Of a stretch of 64,000 bases of DNA, positions 55,078 through 64,000 are shown in pieces. Numbering within the stretch: the first letter of the stretch is position 1; each line of letters opens with the position of its first letter. Below the pieces are notes generated by a model. That model worked only from the letters and a program-made list of their open reading frames with translations, was not told the DNA's origin and searched no databases. This stretch comes from Ypsolopha sequella (lineage: Eukaryota > Arthropoda > Insecta > Lepidoptera > Ypsolophidae). Location of the stretch: assembly GCA_934047225.1 (NCBI GenBank), contig OW204012.1, positions 992,001 to 1,056,000 of the forward strand, written 5' to 3'. A program made the position numbers and the translations under genes.

Positions 55078-55595
55078 AACCGGCCAAGCGCGTGTCGGGC
55101 CACGCGCAGTGTAGGGTTCCGTAGTTGCCCTGCACAATAAGCGGACTTCTTCTCCAAGTACATTTTATAAGTTTGTCGACTAATACAGATCGCGCCAAAC
55201 TTCTAGTACGTTCGGAAGTTGCTCTTCCCAAGAACGGCCCATACATTTTGTTCCTGCTGATGCGAATCGCGCCGTGTTTAGAGGGGACTAAAAGTTTGCC
55301 GCGATATGTACTCTTTAACTTGTAAAGCCTACTTAGCTGTGATAGTTTTACTTTTAATTTCGTTATATATACTACTGCCGCGATTTTTTTCACGTCTCCA
55401 AATACAACCGTTTCGCTGGCAGGGGGGGGGGAGACACTTGACTCTAACAAAAAATAACACTTTTAAGCTTAATATTTCGCAAACAGAACCCTGGATCGAA
55501 AAATGGTCTTCTAGCACTCCCAATATTTGTAAATTACCTATCCAATGACACCACACATTAGAGGATAGACAAGAAAAAAAATCATTCCCACTTTA
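55078..55595 (-). mobile_element. Dispersed repeat family B, third copy (truncated)
   Basis: CCGGCCAAGCGCGTGTCGGG start, GATCGCGCCAAACTTCTAGT, poly-G run (about 55423-55431), truncated before the GACTACGGAACCCT end. Confidence 0.78.
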
Positions 55596-55679
55596 CGACG
55601 ATTGATGACGAGCTTGGAGGTTTATTCGTCCAAGATGGTGAGGTAATATCTATCCTGGATTCCCGGCCCTTATATGTCT

Positions 55680-55960
55680 ATAACAGACTGGTGACAGACA
55701 GCGGCGTCACTGGTGCGAGTGTTTCAGCACCGCGCTCACCAACCCGCCTGCCCAGCGTGTGATAGTATGGGCATCACTTACAGGAGCACCGACAAGAGTG
55801 GCGAAATCTTGGAAAGGCATTTATAAGTCCAATAATGGATGACGACAGGCTGATGCACATAAATTCCGAAAAACTCACTGGTGCTGGCTCGGAGGGATTC
55901 GAACACCGGTCTCAAGGTTGATAGTCTAACGTTTAACCTCTTGAATCATTATTGTGAGGG
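55680..55960 (-). mobile_element. Decayed LINE and SINE fragments
   Basis: 55685-55830 resembles the 47105-47240 repeat (GACAGCGGCGTCACTGGTGC). 55855-55960 (TTCCGAAAAACTCACTGGTG; GGATTCGAACACCGG) is a diverged tRNA-derived SINE. Confidence 0.55.
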
Positions 55961-56689
55961 AAATCATACGGATATAAAGATCTAGCACGTATGACTCAGC
56001 GCCGGACGCACATTGAAGTTGGCAACCACGGTTGCGCAAGCGCCGATTGGGCAAGTGTTGTGTCGCAGCTCTGGTGACGCCCGTGGCACGTCATCGAGGA
56101 TTTCGGGTGGTGATTAGCGGGGAGTTATATCACAATAAGTTTATTTTATTTAATTTATTACACTTTTTGTACCCTTACAAACATAATTTACAACACATTT
56201 TCACATAAAAGACAGACAATTGTGTACAAAGGCGGCACTTATTGCTAATAGCAATATCTTCCAGGCAACCTTTGGGTGGAATGAAAAAGATGTTAACGAT
56301 AAAAATTATAAATATTTATTATTTACTATTTATATAATACCATATTATTTATTGTATTATAAATATTTATTAATTACATTACTTGAAACAATATCAGTCA
56401 TGTTTGAGAATTATTGCAGACTAGGTAATGTATTCAATGAATACTATTCATACTGGTGACTGAAGATTCGGTTAGTAAGCAGTACCAGGTTCCCTTTTCT
56501 TTTTTAGGGTTCCGTACCCGAAAGGTGACAAACGGGATGTATTTCTACCTCTGCTGTCTGTCTGTCCGTCTGTCAGCTTTAGCCGTTAGAGCGTTTGTCC
56601 ATGCTCCGGAATTCCATCCGGTACATGACGGACCGAGAAGCTGCGCATGTATTTAGTCTAAAGTTAAAACTAATACCTCTTACAATATA
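55961..56689. other. AT-rich stretch, no gene seen
   Basis: A short TTTTAGGGTTCCGTACCCGA family fragment at 56502-56540. Nothing else recognised. Confidence 0.5.
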
Positions 56690-56852
56690 GCCGATTCTAA
56701 AAGCTTTAATTTTAGTTTTAGTACTGTCAAAACTAAATTTCATTAATTGCAAAATAGTCCTTAAAAGTTAGGAACAGAATCTAAATTACTTTGGATTAAT
56801 TTTATGTTTGACACCACTAAAACTTAAACTAAAGCCTTCAGAATCGGCTACA
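56690..56852. mobile_element. MITE-like inverted repeat
   Basis: Arms at about 56690-56735 and 56808-56852 share TAGCCGATTCT and AGTTTTAGT(A/G)-type sequence with complements. Confidence 0.7.
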
Positions 56853-56976
56853 ATACCTCTTAAGTTTACATCCTCATGTTGCTGTAAAAAAATCAGGCTT
56901 CTATCTCAACGCAAAAAAAAAGTTATTGACCTTTACATAATCAATTTCATACAAATTTGCCCACCAAGCGGTTTAA

Positions 56977-57073
56977 GAGCGGTTTTGCAGCCAGATTGTG
57001 AAAAACCCGCCTTTTTCTAATTAATCAAAACAGAAAAAGGCGGGTTTTTCACAATCCGGCTGCAAAACCGCTC
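56977..57073. mobile_element. 97-bp hairpin flanked by TTAA
   Basis: Arms of about 42 bp (GAGCGGTTTTGCAGCC ... and complement) differ at one position, around a loop AATTAATCAAAAC. TTAA lies at 56973-56976 and 57074-57077, as in piggyBac-type insertion, although the GAGCGG terminus is not the usual CCY start. Confidence 0.75.
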
Positions 57074-57469
57074 TTAATACATAGTAAGTGTCAATTCTAC
57101 GATCTGGCCACATGAGCGCTAAGAGTGACAAAATATCGTAAGTCTAGCAGTGTACGAACACAGGCTGATGGACGGATATATACATATATACAACGTGTAA
57201 CAGAAAAGTGTAACCATATTTGAAGAGCTTACATCTTACATACATCTTAATATTGGTGGCGCTTGGAACAACTCCCATACAAGTTTACCCACTGTGTTTT
57301 GGTAACTTTTATAAAGATTTCCCGCAGAAAAGGCCATACGATAATTATTATTAGAAAGTGTCTAGCCTGCCACCAGCGGCCGTTTAGCAACATTATATAT
57401 TCTGCCACTAGCGGCACAATAACAAAAATAATTATTCTACCACAATTTTATGATTATTGAAATGTAAAT

Positions 57470-57585
57470 ATATGCCTAACTCCGCCCATTCGATTAGTCT
57501 TGCTAAGAAGAAGGGAAAGACCGACTCAGCACACTCCGACTCTATACAGTCTTTTGGCTACTACCCCTAGAGTGTATACAACATG
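57470..57585. repeat. Dispersed repeat, second copy of 50908-51010
   Basis: CCGCCCATTCGATTAGTCTT ... CTACCCCTAGAGTGTAT. Confidence 0.8.
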
Positions 57586-58118
57586 TAACATAAAGGTGTA
57601 ACCATATTTGAAGAGCTCATTCAGTTAATAGTATAGAACACATCACATATCACACATATGCACACATTTACACACACTCACGAATAAGACCGTGCATCTA
57701 ACTTTAATTGTCATGTAAAAATATTTTAATTTTTGTTATAAAGTTTATTACAATTATTTGTTTTGGTATAAATTTTAATAATTTATGGCTATGGAAGAGT
57801 GGGGTCTTCTGTTACAAGTATTTTATACTTACAAGAAGGCCTCAACAATGTTTTTGTTAAAATGTGTTTTTTTACCGAAATAAATATTTTTGTATTTTTG
57901 TATTTTTTTGTATAACAACTTTTACTATGAAGACAACCCTGAAATCTCCAAAAAAATCTGCCCTTCCATACATTTTGACCGAGCGGCATTGCATTTTCCT
58001 ATGAAGCAAGTATTATTTTTTCGATATACAGGATTTGTTCCATAGCAAAATTTGTTCTAAACCATTGACTGAATAAGCTCTTCAAAAATGGTTACACCTT
58101 TCTGTTACACGTTGTATA
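57586..58118. mobile_element. MITE M2 copy interrupted by a LINE-tail-like insert
   Basis: The left arm at about 57586-57643 and the right part at 57906-58116 belong together (compare 58385-58648). About 260 bp between them ends in AAATAAATATTTTTGT and looks like a retrotransposon 3' end. Confidence 0.7.
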
Positions 58119-58384
58119 TACAAGGTAACTTTTTGATCATCGTCCAAATTCATACTGGTGGCTTGGTAAGTGATCAGTATCATGGATCAATACCAATTTT
58201 GGTGAAATTCGTAAAATGAAATTTCGACTCCCCATAGTGATTCACTCGGGACTGGAACTGAATTTCTATGGGAAACCGAAATTTCATTTTACGAATTTCA
58301 CAAAAATTGTTACTGATCCAAGATACTGATCACTTATCAAGCCTCCAGTATGAATTTGGACGATGATCAAAAAGTCACCTTGTA
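58119..58384. mobile_element. MITE family M1, copy 4
   Basis: TACAAGGTAAC ... AAAGTCACCTTGTA, sitting exactly between two M2 copies. Confidence 0.88.
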
Positions 58385-58648
58385 TACAACGTGTAACAGA
58401 AAGGTGTAACCATATTTGAAGAGCTTATTCAGTCAATGGTATAGAACAACTTTTACTATGGAACAAACCCTGTACCTTGAAATAAAAAAAACTTTTTCAT
58501 AGAAAAATGCAATGCCGCTCGGCTGAAATGTATGGAAGGGCAGATTTTTTTTTTGATATTTCAGTGTTGGCTCCACAGTAAAAGTTGTTCTAAACCATTG
58601 ACTGAATAAGCTCTTCAAATATGGTTACACCTTTCTGTTACACCTTGT
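58385..58648. mobile_element. MITE family M2, full copy
   Basis: ACGTGTAACAGAAAGGTGTA arms and complement; same core as 6416-6686. Confidence 0.88.
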
Positions 58649-60837
58649 ATATGTACATATATACGTAGTAGAATCATAGTCTACAAATCTAGACTTCAAT
58701 AACAATAATTATAAATTGTACACATTCTCAGTGACTGCCATGTAGGTGTTACGACTGATAAGGACGCATAATAAAGACATAACAGTGAACTCATTGGTAA
58801 TGGACATAGTCTCTATAAACGCAAGGATTGGACCCAAGAAGAATTAGCAGCTCGATATTTGTCAGTACGAATATCAACGGAAACGACATTGAAATAACGT
58901 TCATATCTGCGCGCAATGCATAGTGGCTGTTACGACGCTCGCTGCGTCCTTGATAGGGCAAAATAGGAGAAAATTATACTTTTCACTTGGACGTGATTAC
59001 TCGATTGAATAATCTTATGTTAAGTTTATTGCTATAAAGTTTATATTTTTATCAAAGCATAGATGAATTCAATCGGCCAAGCCACTCAGGAGCAGTAGGG
59101 AATTTGAGGTCAAAAAACACCATTCAGTAAAAAAAAAAAATCATGTAGAAGTTTTGGTGGTATGAAAAAGAAAAATGTTGCATATGTTGTCTAAGAGTTG
59201 ATTATTCATAATACATTTTTTCTATATTTTTGGTTTGGCCATAAACGAGGAGTAGGCTTTAGAAAGTACCCATTTGGCAATAGTAAGGCCCTTAAGGGGG
59301 GCTTATCCCAATTTTGTCTCTTTACTTATTCATTTTAAACCGTGAAATTGTGATATTTTATGTCTGAAAAAAATATATATGTTATATACATTCTTTGTGC
59401 AGATTTTGTTGTGGTTCAAAACTCGATACGTTACACTTTGCTCGATCGAAAAAAAAACCGAAACTTGGTCGATTTTTCATGTTTTTTTCGTTTTATATAA
59501 AATTTACTTCACCAAATCGTAGGAAAATTATAGGAACTTATAGAAAATGTAATTTAGTAAGTACTTTTGTGGATAGTTTTCTTAAAACTTCACCGTTAAA
59601 ATAGTTTTTGAGCAAAAAACGTTTTTTACAAGAGCGCGCGATGTTTCGATTTTAAACTATAATAAAAGACCATAAAGTAGGTTCTACTTGATGCAAAATG
59701 AAGTGCTCAATTTCAGGGATAACGGGCCCTTAAGCATACTGGAGCGCTTACTTCATGTAAAAAGGCCACAAGAAAAAATTTGACCTTGAATTATTTTATC
59801 CTTCAAGAGTAAAGAATGAGTCATCGATGACGGGCAATAGACAAAAGTTCATAAGTAATAGAGATAGAGATACATAAAGGTTGTTTTAGCGTGCGGCTTT
59901 CTATAAAGGTAAGCACTCTAGTCTGGTTAAAATCTTTTCGATTGGACCCATTATAAATGTTCTTTGAAGTTAGTAAACTATACAATATTTATTTATTTAA
60001 TATTTGGGAGTCTTACAGCTAAATAACTCACATGTAATATATAAATTGTTAAACCTATGCTAATGACAAGTCTCCACATATAGATAGACAAAAAAAAAGA
60101 AGTAATGAAGTTTAGACAATAAGATTACAAAAATAGGCTAAGTAAGGTAATAAGATCGAGATTTTAGACAACTACATATCCAAATAAACACTAGATATTG
60201 TCTGGGTTGAAAAAGCTGTTTACAGAAGTGGTAAGTTTTTTCTTTTTACAGAAGTGGTACTGATGCAGAATATATCAATATCCAGAGCTCTGCTCCCTGC
60301 TCGCTAAAGCACCAGAGTGTGATGTGTTTGTAGATGGGATAGGATGTGTGTGGAAGAGAATGCTAGAATAAAGTATGTTAGTGCTTAAAATAAAATTATA
60401 TATATATACAATATTGTAACGATTTGGTCTATAATTATTACTGTAATGTTATAATGTTTCGAATAATAAGTAAATGTCTAAATAAATCTCTAAATGTCTA
60501 ACCATCAGGAGGTCCAATCTCAACGTTAGACTAGTTTAGAGCCAAACGCGTTCAGCGTAACAAAACTCAAAACCAATACGGTATCGAGTATTGTAGGTTG
60601 CTATTGGTATTCCGCACCTCTTTGTATCAAACCATGCGTGGTCTAACGGGGCTTTTGAATACTAGGCGTTCGTCGAAAGGTGGGGCTATTAAGTTGTACA
60701 GCAGGATTTTTAATAAGGCATGGGGCATTTCTGTATTAAATTAGTCGGTTATGCTGAGTTATGCGAGAAGAGATTATATGATTGCTTGTTTTCTACGTAT
60801 GGACGGGCAAACAGGTAAGCGTTTCGCGTTTACCCAT
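58649..60837. other. AT-rich stretch, no gene seen
   Basis: No coding or repeat signal I can support; several short frames are composition artefacts. Confidence 0.5.
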
Positions 60838-61170
60838 TTTTTAGGATTTCGTACCCGAAGGGTGCCAAATAGGGACCCTATTACTAACTCTCCACTGTGT
60901 GTCTGTTCGTCCGTCTGTCACAGGTCTACTGCGTCAGTCGTTATAGGTAGCCAGTTTGAATTTTTTACAGAATACATGCAACTATGGCCTCTATCAATAA
61001 ATTATAAAAAAAAATTGGCGCTACCATTTTAGCGCCTTGTTTATAGTCGCCTTGATGTTTCTATAGTATCATTCTATATTGTTGTTATTTACCATAATGT
61101 TTTAAGGTTTCTGTACCCGTATTCTGTACGGAACCCACTGTGCGCGAGTCCGACTCGCACTTGCCCTTTT
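60838..61170. repeat. Dispersed lepidopteran repeat (GAGTCGGACTCGC family), variant
   Basis: TTAGGATTTCGTACCCGAAG ... CTGTCGTCCGTCTGT-type region ... TTGGCGCTACCATTTTAGCG ... GCGCGAGTCCGACTCGCACT. Confidence 0.78.
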
Positions 61171-61559
61171 TCTTTTCAATTCGTTTTTACGAAATACACA
61201 GATATCGTTATGACATATCGCCGTCCTGCTGCAACAACCAATTATGTCGAGTTTTGGTCAAAAAATAGTTAAATTGACTTTAGGATCGACTCATTTTTTC
61301 ACTCGCTACCTGCTGGTAAAACCAGTTATTTGCTGTAACGCTTAGTTTCTGAGATATCCAGTGGTAAAACCAAGCAAATGATAAAATTCACAGTTTCACT
61401 CCAAGTAAAATATAATATAGAGATGGCATAAATCACTGAAAGGCAAACTCGAGATAAGTGGTTTTGGCAGCATGACGACGATATATCCCCATAGAGGTGT
61501 CAGAGGTAATTCCAATAAAAACTAGCTATCACTAGAAAATATATATATCGCTCGTAACA

Positions 61560-61805
61560 TCCTCTCTTCACCGTAGTTTTTACGTCCCAACGTGAGCCCT
61601 ATCGCCGTACTTCGGGCACAAATACACGCTTTTTAGTGCATGCAGGTTTCCTTACGATGTTTTCCTTCACCGTTCAGCAAGTGGCAAGAAAGAACAAATA
61701 CTATGCACATACATTCCGAAAAACTCATTGGTGCATGCCCGACCGGGGATCGAACCTGGGTCTTAAAATTGAGAGTCTTACCGACTGACCTAATGCGCTG
61801 CTGTT
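61560..61805 (-). mobile_element. tRNA-derived SINE
   Basis: Minus strand: A-box-like TTAGGTCAGTCGG, B box GGTTCGATCCCC, then GTCGGGCATGCACCAATGAG and GGAAAACATCGTAAGGAAAC. The best-preserved of three copies in the window. Confidence 0.85.
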
Positions 61806-62016
61806 TATAAAATGGGTTTTTGTACTAACAAGGATTTTGTAAGTTTGTTTTGTCAGTGTACAAAGTAATATTGAGGTCAAGATCTCATACGAAGTGAATG
61901 AGTAAGTACATCACATCGAATAAATATTAAAGATAGCTCGATCATCGTAACACGGATGTAAAGAAGTGGGACATAGTGAAGAGAAGTAGGACATGTTATT
62001 GACGCACTGAAAATTA

Positions 62017-62505
62017 GTGAAAAATATCGACATACGGGATCGTTACGGCCTGAATGAAAATGTAGTGACTAGAATAGAAAAAGGAAGGCTTCAGTGGTAT
62101 AGAAATGAAGAGAAGATAAATGAAAGTAGAGTGACGATAGAAATGTATGGTACGCAAGTGGAAGGTACGGCTCGACCAGGGGATCTAAAAACGCCGACTT
62201 GGGTGAATCATAAAATGATTTGGAAGTAGGATGGAGTCAGAGATTTTTCACGTATGCAACAGAGACGGCATTAGAACAGAATCATAATGTGATTCATGCA
62301 AAATGGCATTTTTAGAGGACCAGGCCGCCCTAGAAGGACGTATGCTGACCAGATTGGTGACATACTGAAGAAGGGCGAAGTCAAAAGTACCCGGAGTTGT
62401 AGAGCTTGTATGCCTAGATTGATAAATGTGGACCAAGCTCAAGAGGTGTATCAGGATCATATCAGCAAATGGAAATCTCTGGGAGACAGGCGTGTGAGTT
62501 TATGA
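62017..62505 (+). pseudogene. LINE reverse-transcriptase C-terminal remnant
   Basis: DIRDRYGLNENVVTRIEKGR begins a conserved block. After a frame break it continues as GPGRPRRTYADQIGDILKKG and INVDQAQEVYQDHISKW. An abundant lepidopteran LINE family; also seen at 22860 and 33380. Confidence 0.8.
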
Positions 62506-62735
62506 ACGTGTGATGCAGACTATGTACCCCGACTCGACTATTCTCACCACTCCATTGTGGATACACCGCCTCTACGAATACGTAGGCGAAAACTGCAAAA
62601 TACTCGTAGACCCACCACACCAGACACCGTTAACACCCAACATACGACGCCACATACTCCACGTCAGCGTATTACACAGCCAAAACTTTTTCAGTTTTTT
62701 TGTCGTTTTTTTCCGCATTATGCCTATACCACAGA

Positions 62736-62823
62736 TGTGTCTATGACCTATATCACAGATGTGTCTGTGACCCATATCACAGATGTGTCTGTGACCCATA
62801 CCACAGATGTGTCTGTGACCTAT
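62736..62823. repeat. Tandem repeat, ~24 bp x 3.7
   Basis: CACAGATGTGTCTGTGACCY repeats just upstream of the signal-peptide exon (about 100 bp from its acceptor). Confidence 0.88.
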
Positions 62824-62919
62824 ACATATTCAGCGAGAAAAAAAACAACGTATTTATGTTTAACAAATTATACCGATGAAAGAGATTGACGATTTAAAAA
62901 AAACATTTCTTTGTTACAG

Positions 62920-63136
62920 AAACCTGAAACAGCCCTGATGTGACCACCAGGACAGCTCCGCCAGAACAAAACAAAAAGTGAAAATTTGTGTGAATTGTAG
63001 TGAAGTGAAATGTGAAACTAAACCGAATGAGTGAGAGAGTGAACTGTCAATATATCCAAGATGGCGGAAAGAACATGGCGGCGTGGGTGCCGCCTTGGTG
63101 CGGTGTTGTTCGCGATCCTAATACAAGTCGTCAATG
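62920..63136 (+). CDS. First coding exon of a secreted/membrane protein (signal peptide)
   Basis: The acceptor TTTGTTACAG precedes 62920. A 141-nt 5' UTR leads to ATG at 63061 in the strong context CCAAGATGG. It encodes MAERTWRRGCRLGAVLFAIL and continues IQVVN plus a split Gly (25 codons + 1 nt), with donor GTAAGT at 63137. Basic n-region (Arg4, 7, 8, 11) followed by a hydrophobic core (residues 13-24) is a classic signal peptide. The leader has two ATG-TGA start-stop codon pairs (62938, 63010) and an overlapping upstream frame from 63027. The gene continues beyond the window; its identity is unknown. Exon 1 may be 31125-31604. Confidence 0.75.
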
Positions 63137-63348
63137 GTAAGTTACAAAATAAAGAAGATGCTGAAAAAACATGGTATTGAATAGTAAGTTAAGGGATAGT
63201 TAAAGTTATAAAATATTTTTAGGGGTGCAAGCTGAAAGGAGTCTGAGTGGCGCACCCTGGACACCAAGACTCAACTGCTTGACAACCCTTTCACTCCACT
63301 AGTTGTAGGCTTGGGCCGTGGCTTGTCATCATCATCTGAATGAGACGA

Positions 63349-63790
63349 CTTATTCTGTTCTGTGATGAGAAGTTACTCTAATTTATTAGATACTTATTCT
63401 GTTCTGTGATGAGAAGTTACTCTAATTTATTAGATACTTATTCTGTTCTGTGATGAGAAGTTACTCTAATTTATTAGATACTTATTCTGTTCTGTGATGA
63501 GAAGTTACTCTAATTTATTAGATAATTATTCTGTTCTGTGATGAGAAGTTACTCTAATTTATTAGATACTTATTCTGTTCTGTGATGAGAAGTTACTCTA
63601 ATTTATTAGATACTTATTCTGTTCTGTGATGAGAAGTTACTCTAATTTATTAGATACTTATTCTGTTCTGTGATGAGAAGTTACTCTAATTTATTAGATA
63701 CTTATTCTGTTCTGTGATGAGAAGTTACTCTAATTTATTAGATACTTATTCTGTTCTGTGATGAGAAGTTACTCTAATTTATTAGATACT
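63349..63790. repeat. Minisatellite, 10 x 44 bp
   Basis: TATTCTGTTCTGTGATGAGA... repeats with almost no variation (one TAATTA for TACTTA). It begins about 210 bp downstream of the signal-peptide exon donor. Confidence 0.95.
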
Positions 63791-64000
63791 TTCTGGGCGA
63801 ATGCACCTTCATTTCAAAATATTTAATGATTTCGTTTGATCATAGTTTTCTCGGATTGTGTGTTCCATATCAACTTAAGACTAATATACTTTTATAGTTT
63901 ACTGCCAATTTAATATCACCTTATGACTCATTTTGTCAGTCAAAAATATATCATAGGAATAAGTCCGCTCTTGCCTTCTATCTGTTTTTTCTATGTATCT

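Overview
This window is AT-rich, intron-rich, repeat-dense animal DNA that looks lepidopteran (moth or butterfly). The reasons are spliceable exons with GT/AG borders, a eukaryotic tRNA-Pro, a Cdk4/6 kinase gene spread over seven coding exons, and dozens of copies of dispersed repeats whose motifs (for example GAGTCGGACTCGC paired with GGGTTCCGTAC) are typical of Lepidoptera. The order-level call is inference; no species is claimed. There are no operons, CRISPR arrays or prokaryotic signals.

Layout. (1) 3-1106 (+) is the last coding exon of a multi-pass membrane protein. (2) 1.2-8.0 kb is intergenic and full of inverted-repeat elements, including a TIR element that still carries a THAP-domain first exon. 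(3) 8191-29406 (-) is Cdk4 (Cdk4/6), reconstructed completely: seven exons, 327 codons, all splice phases consistent. Its 13.75-kb last intron holds a 12 x 102-bp array, a ~1.5-kb tandemly duplicated repeat unit and a 5.5-kb PIF/Harbinger-like element that contains a 22 x 75-bp array. Its other introns hold a hAT MITE, a Harbinger MITE, a 1.25-kb TIR element abutting the exon-4 splice acceptor, and others. (4) 30809-30880 (-) is tRNA-Pro(CGG). (5) About 31125-31604 (+) looks like a noncoding first exon, and 62920-63136 (+) is an exon that starts a secreted or membrane protein with a signal peptide. They may be exons 1 and 2 of one gene with a ~31-kb intron. (6) 32-62 kb is a transposon graveyard: two oppositely oriented LINE fragments sharing one 7-bp target duplication, a young deleted BEL/Pao LTR element with near-identical 450-bp LTRs, tRNA-derived SINEs, four copies of one palindromic MITE, several minisatellites and many foldbacks.

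The host genes do not form a visible pathway; they are independent loci. The informative content is how mobile elements sit in and around Cdk4. Several insertions can be dated relative to each other because uninterrupted paralogous target sites occur in the same window. The most unusual structures are the Harbinger/minisatellite composite, the TIR element with a repeated 14-mer beside a Cdk4 acceptor, the THAP-bearing TIR element, a three-hairpin nested foldback, and start-stop uORFs in the signal-peptide exon.
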